Assembly: GCA_030456445.1 (NCBI GenBank)
Contig: JAKDNM010000002.1
Location: 1-64,000 of the forward strand
DNA: 64,000 bases
From: Hyphomicrobiales bacterium
GTDB taxonomy: Bacteria > Pseudomonadota > Alphaproteobacteria > Rhizobiales > Rhizobiaceae
Direction: 5' to 3'
How positions within the stretch are numbered: position 1 is the first letter of the stretch; every line of letters begins with the position of its first letter. This document shows positions 53,460-62,290 of this stretch, piece after piece. A program made the translations under genes and the position numbers. The notes below the pieces were generated by a model. The model did no database searches. It saw only the letters and a program-made list of their open reading frames with translations, and had not been told where the DNA came from.

Positions 53460-55613
53460 ATGGCAAAGAACGCCATTCAGAAGATCACCCTCAACCAGGC
53501 CGAAAACATTCCCTTCGACAAGCTCGACCTGTCCCAGAAGAATGTTCGCCGGATCAAGAACGGTGTCTCGATCGAGGATCTCGCCGCCGACATTGCACGC
53601 CGCGGCCTCATCCAGAGCCTCAACGTCCGTCCCGAGTTGAAGGACGGCGCGGAGACCGGTCGCTACGAAGTCCCCGCCGGTGGCCGACGCTTCTCAGCCC
53701 TGCAGCTTCTGGTCAAGCGCAAGGAAATGGCGAAGACTGCGCCGACGCCGTGTATCGTTAATCGCTCCGGACTGACGAGCATGGAGGATGATTCGCTCGC
53801 TGAAAATGTCCACCGCGAGAACCTGCATCCGCTCGATCAGTTCCGTGCCTTCAAGGCGCTGAGCGAGCAGCGGCTTGATGTCCAGGAGATCGCCGCCCGC
53901 TACTTCGTGTCGCCCAACACGGTCAGGCAACGCCTGAAGCTCGCCAACGTCTCGCCAAAACTGCTCGATCTTTATGAACAAGATGAAATTCGCCTCGAGC
54001 AGCTCATGGCGTTTTCGATTTCGGAGGACCATGCGCGCCAGGAGCAGGTCTGGGAGCGCATCTCCGACAACTCGAATATGCAGGAGCCCTACTATATCCG
54101 GCGCCTGCTGACCGAAACGACGGTCCGCGCCGACGATCGCCGCGCGGTCTATGTCGGCGCCGAGGCTTATGAAGCCGCCGGTGGCGTCATCCTGCGCGAC
54201 CTGTTTGAACAGGATTCCGGCGGCTGGTTCCAGGACGCGGCCCTTCTCGAGCAGCTGGTCTTCGAAAAGCTGAAGGTCGATGCCGAAGCCATTCGTGCCG
54301 ACGGCTGGAAGTGGGTCGAAGCGGCGATCAGCTTCCCCTATGGCCACACCTCCGGCATGCGGCGCGTCTATGCCGAACCGGAAGAGATGAGCGCGGAGGA
54401 AATCGCCCGCCACGATACTGTCAAGGCCGAGTACGATGCGCTCGACGCAAAGTATGCCGAGATGGAGGAAGCTGACGAGGAGATCGAAAACAAGCTCGAT
54501 GAACTCGGCGCCGAACTCGACGCGTTCGCCGATCGGCCATATGTCTACGACCCGGCGCAGAAGGCCATCGCTGGCGTGTTCGTCACCCTCGCCGCCAACG
54601 GCAAGCCGCAGATCGACGCCGGCTTCGTCCGTCCCGAGGACGAACTGCGGGTCGAGACGGATAGTGACGGAGAGGCCGACGACGCGGATCCTGATACGTC
54701 TAACCGGGATGAGGACGATGACGATGCGGATGCTGTCGTCGTCAATGGCCGCTCTCTGAGCCAGACCTCCGAAGCCGAGGAGCCCGAGGAGGAAGGCATC
54801 AAGCCACTGCCCGATCGCCTCGTCTTCGACCTCACTGCGCAGAAGACGCTGGCGCTGCGCAACGCGCTTGCGGGCGACGTCGACATCGCCTTCGTCGCGG
54901 TGCTCCACGCGCTCGTGCTGCAGGTGTTCTACCGGTTCGCCAAGGACAGCTGCCTCGAGATCGATCTGGTGAGCAACAGCTTCGGCCAGGTCCAGGGTCT
55001 TGCCGAGACCCCCTGGGCCAAGGAGATCGCCGAGCGGCACGAGGCCTGGGACAAGGATATGCCCGACAGCGACAAGCTCTGGGACTTCCTGCTCGGTCTC
55101 GACGAGGCGAGCCGCAAGGCGCTCTTCGCGCACTGCGCCTCGCTCTCGCTCAACGCCGTCGTCGAGCCCTGGAACAGGCGTCCCGGCGCGCTTGCTCATG
55201 CCGACCTGCTAGCAGGCACGATTGGCTTCGACATGGTCGAGGCTGGTTGGTCGCCGACGGTCGACAACTATCTCGGCCGCGTTACCAAGGCCCGGATCGT
55301 CCAGGCAGTGCGCGAAGCGCGCGGCGAGGATTCTGCGCAACTGATCGATCATATGAAAAAGGACCTCATGGCGCGGAAGGCCGCCCGTCTCCTCGATGGA
55401 TCGAGCTGGCTTCCCGAGCCGCTGCGCCTCGATGTCGACGACGCGGTTGCCGATGCCGGTGAGTCGGTTGCCGACGACGTGACGGACGAGGCGGTTCCCG
55501 AAGGCGACGTCGCTGAACTGCCGGCCTATCTCGCCGGCGATACCGGTCCATCCGCCGATGAAGAGGTGACCGCCGACGGCGAGGACACCGACCACCTTCA
55601 GGCGGCCGAGTAA
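53460..55613 (+). CDS. Large ParB/RepB/Spo0J-family protein
   Basis: A 717-aa protein, about twice the length of partition ParBs. The N-terminal ParB nuclease-like domain (VSIEDLAADIARRGLIQSLNVRPE, YEVPAGGRRFSALQLLVKRKE, LAENVHRENLHPLDQFRAFKAL) and HTH (LDVQEIAARYFVSPNTVRQRLKLANVSPKLLDLY) are clear. A long acidic middle (DDADPDTSNRDEDDDDAD) and a C-terminal region with an acidic tail follow. Such proteins are widespread accessory ParB homologues on rhizobial plasmids, distinct from RepB. The ATG 53460 has GGAG 9 nt upstream; ATG 53445 is possible. Role unknown. Confidence 0.85.
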   Translation: MAKNAIQKITLNQAENIPFDKLDLSQKNVRRIKNGVSIEDLAADIARRGLIQSLNVRPELKDGAETGRYEVPAGGRRFSALQLLVKRKEMAKTAPTPCIVNRSGLTSMEDDSLAENVHRENLHPLDQFRAFKALSEQRLDVQEIAARYFVSPNTVRQRLKLANVSPKLLDLYEQDEIRLEQLMAFSISEDHARQEQVWERISDNSNMQEPYYIRRLLTETTVRADDRRAVYVGAEAYEAAGGVILRDLFEQDSGGWFQDAALLEQLVFEKLKVDAEAIRADGWKWVEAAISFPYGHTSGMRRVYAEPEEMSAEEIARHDTVKAEYDALDAKYAEMEEADEEIENKLDELGAELDAFADRPYVYDPAQKAIAGVFVTLAANGKPQIDAGFVRPEDELRVETDSDGEADDADPDTSNRDEDDDDADAVVVNGRSLSQTSEAEEPEEEGIKPLPDRLVFDLTAQKTLALRNALAGDVDIAFVAVLHALVLQVFYRFAKDSCLEIDLVSNSFGQVQGLAETPWAKEIAERHEAWDKDMPDSDKLWDFLLGLDEASRKALFAHCASLSLNAVVEPWNRRPGALAHADLLAGTIGFDMVEAGWSPTVDNYLGRVTKARIVQAVREARGEDSAQLIDHMKKDLMARKAARLLDGSSWLPEPLRLDVDDAVADAGESVADDVTDEAVPEGDVAELPAYLAGDTGPSADEEVTADGEDTDHLQAAE

Positions 55614-55634
55614 TCGGACCCTTCGCTCACCACA

Positions 55635-55658
55635 GGGTCCGGCATCACCGCCGGGCCC
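55635..55658 (+). promoter_or_regulatory. GC-rich leader hairpin
   Basis: GGGTCCGGC and GCCGGGCCC pair in a 9-bp stem (one G-T) with loop ATCACC, followed by ATTTTG. It ends 29 nt before the next start codon and could be the terminator of the ParB-like gene or a leader structure of the next gene. Confidence 0.5.
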
Positions 55659-55687
55659 ATTTTGTTTCCGACATGGAGAAACCCGCA

Positions 55688-56164
55688 ATGTCAGCTCACA
55701 TCATCTATGATTCCGCTCCCTTCGGAAGTGTCGTCCGCTACTCGGACGGCACCCCGAAACCACCTGTTCGCTTCCGGAAGAAACTCGCCGCCTGGGAGAG
55801 CCGCAACGGCACCGGGCGGCTGATCAGGAAGGAACCGCCACGCGAACGGTCGACCTATACGTCGCCTGCCTGTTTCACCCTGCATGAAGGGGATTTCGGT
55901 CAGGCGGGTACTGTCGTCTTCTCGATCCGCCGCACATACTCCGTCGACAGCGAGCTTCTTTTCGAGATCGTCGAACGTCCCGCGATCGGCATGGTCCGCA
56001 TACTGCAGGATCTCGGCGATAGCCCGGAACTTCTGCATCTCGCCCGGGATCGCGATGCCGCCGAACGTTGGCTCGCCAGCAACCGGTATGGCCGAGCTTA
56101 TCTCGAAGAGGTCACCGCAGATGAGGTCGGCGCCGACGTCGTCGAGGGCCGCACGGCCGCCTGA
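55688..56164 (+). CDS. Hypothetical plasmid protein
   Basis: A 158-aa protein of no family I can name (SAHIIYDSAPFGSVVRYSDGTPKPPVRFRKKLAAWESRNGTGRL; ELLHLARDRDAAERWLASNRYGRAYLEEV). The ATG at 55688 follows a GGAGAAACC site. It is one of a series of short co-directional plasmid genes, each with a GC hairpin leader. No transmembrane segment or catalytic motif seen. Confidence 0.65.
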   Translation: MSAHIIYDSAPFGSVVRYSDGTPKPPVRFRKKLAAWESRNGTGRLIRKEPPRERSTYTSPACFTLHEGDFGQAGTVVFSIRRTYSVDSELLFEIVERPAIGMVRILQDLGDSPELLHLARDRDAAERWLASNRYGRAYLEEVTADEVGADVVEGRTAA

Positions 56165-56194
56165 CCGTTTCACCACCTTGAACCATTCGCCCAC

Positions 56195-56227
56195 AGGTCC
56201 GGGATCGCGCGAGCGATCGCCGGGCCT
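56195..56227 (+). promoter_or_regulatory. GC-rich leader hairpin
   Basis: AGGTCCGG pairs with CCGGGCCT around a loop that itself folds (GATCGC/GCGATC). Sequence around it (CACAGG-TCCGG ... CGCCGGGCC ... GTTTC ... CATGGAGA) closely parallels the leader at 55630-55690, pointing to a duplicated leader. Confidence 0.5.
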
Positions 56228-56249
56228 GTTCCGTTTCATGGAGATCGAC

Positions 56250-56642
56250 ATGTTCGACTGGACCAAGAGCTGTTCCTATGACGAGCAGCAGAAGAGACGT
56301 TTTCACACCACGGCCCGCTCGCGGCTGAAGAAGCTTGCGGCCGAGCTTCATCTGCCAGCCGGATCGTACGAAGTGCGTTCCAACAAGGCGGGAATCGCCG
56401 TCTCCGGTGAAGTGACCTTGCATCACACCGCCGTCTATATTCAGGTCGGCCAGTTCGGCATGTCCTCGGGTCACGGCATCCTGATCCGGACCTGCAAGGG
56501 CCGTAAGGACTATACCGGCGGAGCCAACCACTTCGTTGCGCTCGCCATGCTCGACGATATTCCGGCGCTCGCCAAAGCTGTCCACGCCATCACCGGCGTC
56601 GGCCGCGTCGCTGCGCATTTCTCGGATCGGCACGCCGCATGA
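56250..56642 (+). CDS. Hypothetical plasmid protein
   Basis: A 130-aa protein (MFDWTKSCSYDEQQKRRFHTTARSRLKKLAAELHLPAGSYEVRSNKAGIAVSGEV; AVYIQVGQFGMSSGHGILIRTCKGRKDYTGGANHF). No function recognised. ATG 56250 follows GGAGATCG; ATG 56238 is an alternative four codons earlier. The track frame before it is a shadow of the preceding gene. Confidence 0.65.
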   Translation: MFDWTKSCSYDEQQKRRFHTTARSRLKKLAAELHLPAGSYEVRSNKAGIAVSGEVTLHHTAVYIQVGQFGMSSGHGILIRTCKGRKDYTGGANHFVALAMLDDIPALAKAVHAITGVGRVAAHFSDRHAA

Positions 56643-56759
56643 CAGTTCGCGCGAGACATCGAAAGCCTGCGGCGTCGCCCGAGAATGCCATGCCGCGCCG
56701 CAACGCTCCTGGCCGCGTGCCGCCACATCCGTCAAACATGACCAAGGACCATCGCTCAA

Positions 56760-57320
56760 ATGGCAAAATACAGGATCAGGACCATCCAGGTCTTCAAGAC
56801 CATACGCAGCATCGAGATCGAAGTAGAGGCGAAAGACGAGAACGATGCCCTGGAGGGGGCGTCCTCCGGCGCCATCGACACGCCCGAATTCGACGATCCG
56901 AACTGGAAAACCAGCTGTGACCTCCAGAACGAGGAAGTGGAACCCGCATGCCCATCGCCTTTGGCGCCGACCAAGTCGCTGGCAATGCCATCACCCATTT
57001 TTGCCCAAACACCACGGAGCTTTCCGATGACCACGCTCGAAACCCGTCGTTTCGCCGTGATCTCCACCGCGCATGTCTCGGAGACCACGGCCAAGCGCCT
57101 CGACAACACACCGCCCAAGGAATGGCCCTGCCTCGGCGGGCCATACGGCGAATATGGCTGGTTCCTCTATGCCCATGACGAGAACGCCGGCGGCTGGCCG
57201 GACGCCATTCCTGACGAACTCTTCAACGTCATGACCTGGGCCCGAAGACAGGGCTTCGCCTATATCCTGCTCGATTGCGACGCCGACCATGTCGAGGAAT
57301 TGCCTACCTTTGACTGGTAA
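56760..57320 (+). CDS. Fusion frame: small plasmid protein joined to DUF5983-like protein
   Basis: The 186-aa frame reads as two proteins. Residues 1-63 (MAKYRIRTIQVFKTIRSIEIEVEAKDENDALE; DLQNEEVEPA) form a small protein typical of rhizobial plasmids. Residues 64-89 look like translated spacer. From Met 90 (57027) TTLETRRFAVISTAHVSETTAKRLDNTP, GGPYGEYGWFLYAHDENAG and DEELFNVMTWA-like LFNVMTWARRQGFAYILLDCDAD resemble DUF5983. A GGAG site 8 nt before 57027 suggests independent translation of the second part. A lost stop codon is likely. Confidence 0.6.
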   Translation: MAKYRIRTIQVFKTIRSIEIEVEAKDENDALEGASSGAIDTPEFDDPNWKTSCDLQNEEVEPACPSPLAPTKSLAMPSPIFAQTPRSFPMTTLETRRFAVISTAHVSETTAKRLDNTPPKEWPCLGGPYGEYGWFLYAHDENAGGWPDAIPDELFNVMTWARRQGFAYILLDCDADHVEELPTFDW

Positions 57321-57400
57321 GCTCCAACAGCGTCCGCCCGATGGGGCACCGCGTTTCTCTGGGGGAGAGCGAGAGGCGGGCCGATTGCGGATGTGGTGCT

Positions 57401-57441
57401 GGCGGGAGCGGGAGCGGTGTCTTGCCGCTGCGTCTCCCGCC
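57401..57441 (+). terminator. Hairpin after the DUF5983-like gene
   Basis: GGCGGGAG (57401-57408) and CTCCCGCC (57434-57441) form an 8-bp stem with an inner AGCGG/CCGCT pair. No T-run follows, so a rho-independent terminator is uncertain. It lies in a 265-nt gap that holds no gene. Confidence 0.4.
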
Positions 57442-57541
57442 GCGTCGACGATCATTGATCCGCGACGGCAGTGGCGACAAGCGCGCCTGCACTGACAGTT
57501 CCCACCGCACCGGCATCCAGCATCACCATGTCAATTCACCC

Positions 57542-57565
57542 GAGCCCGGCCTTCGCGCCGGGCTC
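57542..57565 (+). promoter_or_regulatory. GC-rich leader hairpin
   Basis: GAGCCCGGC and GCCGGGCTC make a perfect 9-bp stem with loop CTTCGC, followed by CTTCG and then an AGGAGG ribosome site 20 nt before the start codon of the next gene. Confidence 0.55.
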
Positions 57566-57585
57566 CTTCGTTCCAGGAGGTTAAA

Positions 57586-58038
57586 ATGCTCTCACCGTAC
57601 ATCGCCGTTGGCGATCCACCATCCGCTTATGACGTCCCGGAGAGTAGGGAAGATCAGATCATGGCGCTACTTGGCGCGCTTGGCGTCGAGGAGATCGAAT
57701 TCTCCCTCGATGGTGGCGGCGATTCCGGCGACACCACGCTCGAGCATGTCCGCTATGCCGATGGCCACGAGGACAAACGTATCCCGGATATCCCCATCGG
57801 CTTTCACCCTCGTGGTGAAGCCTTCACGCTGGAAAGCTACCTCGAGAACCTCGCATCCGATCTGCCGGACGGCGACTGGGTCAACAATGAGGGCGGTTAC
57901 GGCGAGGTCTTCATCAGGCCGACGGCCGATGAGGACGAACGGTTCGAATGCAACATGACCTTCCGCGATGAGTATGAGGACGAAGACGAGTTCGACGAAG
58001 ATCTCGAAGACGCCGAACCCGAGGAGGGCGCCCGATGA
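57586..58038 (+). CDS. Acidic plasmid protein, possibly DUF6878
   Basis: A 150-aa acidic protein (GVEEIEFSLDGGGDSGDTTLEHVRYADG; NEGGYGEVFIRPTADEDERFECNMTFRDEYEDEDEFDEDLED). The E-F-S-x-D-G-G-G-D-S-G segment and GGYG box recall DUF6878, an uncharacterised plasmid family. A strong AGGAGG site precedes the ATG. Overlaps the PcfJ-like gene by 4 nt (ATGA). Confidence 0.65.
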   Translation: MLSPYIAVGDPPSAYDVPESREDQIMALLGALGVEEIEFSLDGGGDSGDTTLEHVRYADGHEDKRIPDIPIGFHPRGEAFTLESYLENLASDLPDGDWVNNEGGYGEVFIRPTADEDERFECNMTFRDEYEDEDEFDEDLEDAEPEEGAR

Positions 58039-59819
58039 ACGTCGACTTGTCCGCCTCAACCTGGGAGGACCTCCACGTCCGTTCCGCCAGGGACTTGTAC
58101 GCCAGTGTGCCCGCACTCGCCAAATGTGTCGCGCATCCCGCCATCGCGGCGCTGACGGTGGCGATGACGGTCGCGCAAACGGCGATCACGATCAGGCGGC
58201 AGGAAAACAGTGTGGCCGCCCATGTCGTCATCCGCCCAAAGCCCGATGCCGATCCCGCTGTCCTGCGTCTTGTCAGACATATGGAAGCAGCGGTCACCGG
58301 GAGCGCAAGTCATGCCCGCAATACCACGCCCTTCGATCCTGGCGCCTGGCTCGAACAAGCCGGATACATCGATCTGCTCGCCGGGGCGGTCAAGGCCGGA
58401 GCGAACGAGTCCGAACTCAAGAACATGGCCGGCATGATCTCCGAGGCGATCGCGAAACTGTCATCGCAAGTCGGCCACCTCACGGACATGCATCTCAATC
58501 GTCTCTTGCGCCGAGACCTGCCGCAGCTTGACGAGCGCCCCTCCGGGCCGTCCTCGACGCTGGAATGGCTGCTGGCGGTCGATCGCTCCGGCGACGTGGG
58601 GCGGCCTGTCGTTCTGTTGCGTCGCTGGCAGGCCCTCGAAATCTACGCCGCGCTCTCGACGGTCCTGCGCGAAAAGCCCGTAACGCTCGCAATCGACGAG
58701 GGCCGGCCGCTCAAGCCGATCCTGATGGACCGGCTCAAAGTCTCCGCGGCCGAGCTGAAGGCCCTTCGTGGCGCCCGTTGCCTCCCAGCCGCGCTCAAGT
58801 CCGCTGTCGATCTGGAGCACGCCGTGGTCGAACTCAAGGCTCATGGCGTACCGCTTGCCGAATGGCCGGGTCGAGGCGAGCCGGACCAGCCCGCCGCATG
58901 GCTGCAATCGCCCTGGGCCGGTGTTCATCGCAATACGATCGTCAGGGTGGACTATGTCGGCAATCAGCATGCACGCGATGCCGTCGGCGCGCTCGCCGAG
59001 GACATTCTGAGGCCGCTTGCCGTTCATCGTGCGGCGATCGCAAGGCGCGGCGATCTTGCTTACAGCTTCCTCCACTCTTTCGACTTCCCCGCTGGGTTGA
59101 GGAGCAGCGAGGACCGGCGGGCGTTCCTTGCCGTCCTTAACCGCGCCATCATCGGCTAGCGCGGCGTCAAGGCCTTCCAGGAAGCGGTCGAACTCTGGCA
59201 TCGGCGTGTCGCGACAATCTCCGCGGTGCGCCACGAGCGCAGGACCAACCGGCCCGGCTGGCCGGCGATCTGCCCGCCATGGCGCTGTGACCGAGGCATC
59301 CACGAGATTGTCCCCATCACTTCGGCGGCCGGTCTGGTCGAGGAAGGCAACCGGCTCGATCATTGCGTCGGCGGGTATTATCCGCAATGCCGCTCCGGGG
59401 CCGTGCAGATCCTGTCGCTGAGGCGCGACGGAACGCACGCCGCGACCATCGAACTGACGCTCTCCGGTACGACGGCCGACACTCTGTTTTTCCAGGTCGG
59501 GCAGTTCAAGGCACGTCGCAACAGGCGGCCGGACGATGAGTTGCATGACGTCCTGCGAGCGTTCCTCGCGGCTTTGAACAGCGGCGCCCATCCGTTTTTC
59601 CGGTCACGGCTTGCCGCCTATCGCAAGCGCATGGAGTGCGACGGCGATTATCTCTGGAGTGCCCGCGCACTCCAGATCGCGCATGCGCGGGACGTGTTCC
59701 CGCTTTATCTGCCGTTGTTGCCGCGCGGCACGCCCGCCGACCTCAATGGCTGGTGTGAACAGACCGGCCTTACTGCCGCCCTCGATCGCGCCGCGGCGCT
59801 CCTTTCACGCTCGGCCTGA
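58035..59819 (+). pseudogene. PcfJ-like protein gene split by an in-frame TAG
   Basis: The frame opens at 58035 and stops at TAG 59157-59159 (374 aa). The same frame continues after the stop without a break: RGVKAFQEAVELWHRRVATISAV, then RHERRTNRPGWPAI and the PcfJ-type core VEEGNRLDHCVGGYYPQCRSGAVQILSLRRDGTHAATIEL to 59819. The expected product is about 594 aa. Either the gene is inactivated by a nonsense mutation, or two proteins are made, the second from an internal start such as 59226. PcfJ-like proteins are found on conjugative plasmids; function unknown. Confidence 0.75.
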
Positions 59820-59861
59820 TCCGGCCATTCCAACCTCATTCCCGACAAGGAGAACCGTACG

Positions 59862-60524
59862 ATGCATCCGTACGACCATGCGCGCTCGTCCGCAAAAATC
59901 CATGGCGGCTGCTGGAGCGACTATTTTGCCGTCCATGCCTGGTTCGACGCCACCAAGGCCGCCCAATGCCGTTTCACACACCGGGCGCTACGACATCATA
60001 TCGAGGGCGTCGCCGAGGCCGTTTCGGTCTTCGGGCCCTCCATCGTCAATCGTGACGGCGAGAAGGTCGCGACCGAGCAACTCGGCATGCAGCACCTTGA
60101 GGAGGATTGCACGTATCCGCCCGAAGCGACGGTCTGGCTTATCGATTTCGATGCGCCTCACTGGTTGCCGATCTCGGAGCTGGACAGCACCGAACTTGCC
60201 AATGCCAGCGCCGCCCGCTTCGGAGGCGACCCGAGCGCCTATCTCGCATTGCACACCTGGTTCCTGGAAACCCGGAACTGGTCGGCCGGCCCGGAACACC
60301 TTGTGTTCAGGCACCATGCCTTCGGGATCTTCGAAGCCGAAGCGCGATTTGGTCCGGTGATCGCTTTGGGCGACGGCAAGGCGGTGCCAACACGCGTGGT
60401 GGCCGAACGCCACGTGCAACAGGTTCTCGGCCGCGTTCCGTCCGCTACCGATTTCCTCAGGCGCATCAAGGGCGAGCGCTGGATGCTGCAGGCGACTTCG
60501 CCGCGCAAGCTCGGCCTCGCCTGA
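59862..60524 (+). CDS. Duplicated-domain plasmid protein, possibly DUF6915
   Basis: A 220-aa protein built from two similar halves: SDYFAVHAWFDATKAAQCRFTHRALRHHIEGVAEAVSVFGPSIV and SAYLALHTWFLETRNWSAGPEHLVFRHHAFGIFEAEARFGPVI, each followed by a V-x-T/A-x-x-x-G/V-x-x-H-(L/V) segment. The unit resembles DUF6915. His-rich halves (RHH) could bind metal or nucleotide, but nothing is established. An AAGGAG site precedes the ATG. Confidence 0.65.
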   Translation: MHPYDHARSSAKIHGGCWSDYFAVHAWFDATKAAQCRFTHRALRHHIEGVAEAVSVFGPSIVNRDGEKVATEQLGMQHLEEDCTYPPEATVWLIDFDAPHWLPISELDSTELANASAARFGGDPSAYLALHTWFLETRNWSAGPEHLVFRHHAFGIFEAEARFGPVIALGDGKAVPTRVVAERHVQQVLGRVPSATDFLRRIKGERWMLQATSPRKLGLA

Positions 60525-60637
60525 TCCCCTGATCCACCGCGGCCGACCAGCCCGACCGCTCTCCAACGACACCACCCGGCAGTTGCGACGACGCGGTTCG
60601 TGCCGCGCGGCGCCGACCTGCGCTCAGGAGAAGCTCC

Positions 60638-61267
60638 ATGACCACGCATCCACCCTTCAGGAAGGTTTTCGACGGCGTCGCCACACGCGAACAGATGTTC
60701 CGGCTGTTCGATCACCACCGCGATGATCCCGATGTCGATCCCCTCTCCGGCAAACCATATGCCGGCGAATGGTTTGAGACCGAGCCGGCCCAATACCATT
60801 TCATGCTCGGGCTGCTACCGCCGCTCTTCCAGAGGTCCGGCATGTTCGGCCTGTCCGAATACAAGGCCGGCAACGTCACCAGCGTGTTTTTCGCGATCAG
60901 GATCCGCGGTCGCGAACGCTGGTTCCATGGCTTCTGCGACCTCACCGACAGACAATCCCCGGACAAGATGCGCGCCGCCATCATTGCACACGAGACCGGC
61001 GCGACCGACAGCATGACCCGCGAGGAAAAACTCGAGGCGATCTGGAATGCGACGCATCCGGACTTCAAGGGGATCGCAGGGAGATCCGATCCCGGCGACT
61101 GGCCGGCGGAGCACCATGGCAAACGCTTTGTCTTCGTCCGCGGTGGACCAGACAGGGTCCTGAAGCTGCTCGAAGACCTGTCGGACGACGAGATCGAGAT
61201 CCGCATGTCGGCGATCCGCGCGCAACGCGCCAAAAGAGGAGGGACCAACGATGCGGACCCATCGTAA
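60638..61267 (+). CDS. DUF1419 family plasmid protein
   Basis: A 209-aa protein with the DUF1419 pattern: RKVFDGVATREQMFRLFDHHRDDPDVDPLSGKPYAGEWFETEPAQYHFMLGLLPPLFQR and SEYKAGNVTSVFFAIRIRGRERWFHGFCDL. Function unknown; typical of rhizobial plasmids. It overlaps the next gene by 17 nt, so the two are probably coupled. Confidence 0.8.
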   Translation: MTTHPPFRKVFDGVATREQMFRLFDHHRDDPDVDPLSGKPYAGEWFETEPAQYHFMLGLLPPLFQRSGMFGLSEYKAGNVTSVFFAIRIRGRERWFHGFCDLTDRQSPDKMRAAIIAHETGATDSMTREEKLEAIWNATHPDFKGIAGRSDPGDWPAEHHGKRFVFVRGGPDRVLKLLEDLSDDEIEIRMSAIRAQRAKRGGTNDADPS

Positions 61268-61688
61268 GCAGATTTCCCCTGCGGGCGAAAAGATCTACGA
61301 GGCGCACTCGACCTATACGGCCAGCCTCGGTGCTCCCGATCGTTGCCGATACCGGTGCACACTGCCCGGAGCGCCAACCGTCGCCGACCTCGTCCACCCT
61401 GGGGATACCGTCTCCACGTCTTACGATACCGGCGGTGTCGTAATCGAGGTGAAGGAACATTTCTACGCAGCACCGACGGGCGAGACGCTGTCGCACTTCA
61501 CCATCGTCTATGTGCCGCCCGATCGGGCGGCAAAGCACGGCGATACCGACCGGCACTGGATCAACGAATGCGTCGCCGTCGGCGGCCGCATCCTGAAGTT
61601 GTTCGAAGCCAATACGGACGAGGTCTTTGTCGTCGGCCGCATTCAAACGGCCGGGCCCCGGCGAACAAGGTCAATCCTCGTCTCGTAG
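61251..61688 (+). CDS. Hypothetical plasmid protein
   Basis: A 145-aa protein with no family recognised (SPAGEKIYEAHSTYTASLGAPDRCRYRC; GDTVSTSYDTGGVVIEVKEHFYAAPTGETLSHFTIVYVPPDRAAKHGDTDRHWINECVAVGGRIL). Beta-rich by appearance. Its start lies inside the DUF1419 gene. A 209-nt gap follows with a GC-rich, terminator-like segment near 61826. Confidence 0.65.
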   Translation: MRTHRKQISPAGEKIYEAHSTYTASLGAPDRCRYRCTLPGAPTVADLVHPGDTVSTSYDTGGVVIEVKEHFYAAPTGETLSHFTIVYVPPDRAAKHGDTDRHWINECVAVGGRILKLFEANTDEVFVVGRIQTAGPRRTRSILVS

Positions 61689-61897
61689 ACGCGGCAACGC
61701 CGCGATCGGCGAGCGTCGCTGCCGCGATCCGCCGCCGATCGGCTCGACGACACGATCAACCAGTCCTCGAACAGCCAACGGATCTGATCGAACCGGCAAA
61801 TCCCGCAGATACCCCGCCAGCGCCTCGTGGCCCGGTCCCGCGGGGCTTTCGCATTTTCAGGGTCCCGCAAGCGGCCCTCCAACAGGAGAGAAATTCA

Positions 61898-62281
61898 ATG
61901 TCACGCCTGAACGATCCTGAGAACTTCCGCGGTCGCGTCAACTATGCGGCCCGGGTCATTGCCTACGGCCGCCGCGCGACGCGGGCTTTCGACAATTGCT
62001 TTGAGAACTATGACGGTGACGAAGTCGCAACCGCGATCCTGCGTCGCTCGAAAAAGAACGCCCGCCTCGCCGCCAATCTCCAGCGCTATCTAAGCGTCGC
62101 CTCCATCGAGGCGGCCGCACAACGGCTCGCTGATGTTCCTACCCGAAAGCTGCCGGAAATCGCCCGGCAGACGCGCGCGCGCCGGAAGGCCGAATTCGAC
62201 GCGTGGTTCGAGCAGCACCAGACGAGCGATGCCGGCGAGACCGCAGACGAAACCACTGCCGAGACAGGGAGTCCGTCATGA
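61898..62281 (+). CDS. Hypothetical basic plasmid protein
   Basis: A 127-aa protein (NFRGRVNYAARVIAYGRRATRAFDNCFENYDGDEVATAILRRSKKNARLAANLQRYLSVASIEAAAQRLAD), mostly helical and basic with an acidic Thr/Glu-rich tail. An AGGAGAG site precedes the ATG; the longer track frame is a shadow of the preceding gene. Last gene of the plus-strand plasmid block; converges on the flavodoxin gene. Function unknown. Confidence 0.65.
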   Translation: MSRLNDPENFRGRVNYAARVIAYGRRATRAFDNCFENYDGDEVATAILRRSKKNARLAANLQRYLSVASIEAAAQRLADVPTRKLPEIARQTRARRKAEFDAWFEQHQTSDAGETADETTAETGSPS

Positions 62282-62290
62282 CCGCCTCTA

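Noticed and set aside
53694-55199. 501-codon minus-strand frame over the ParB-like gene
   Set aside because: Antisense to a strongly supported ParB-family protein; no start signal.
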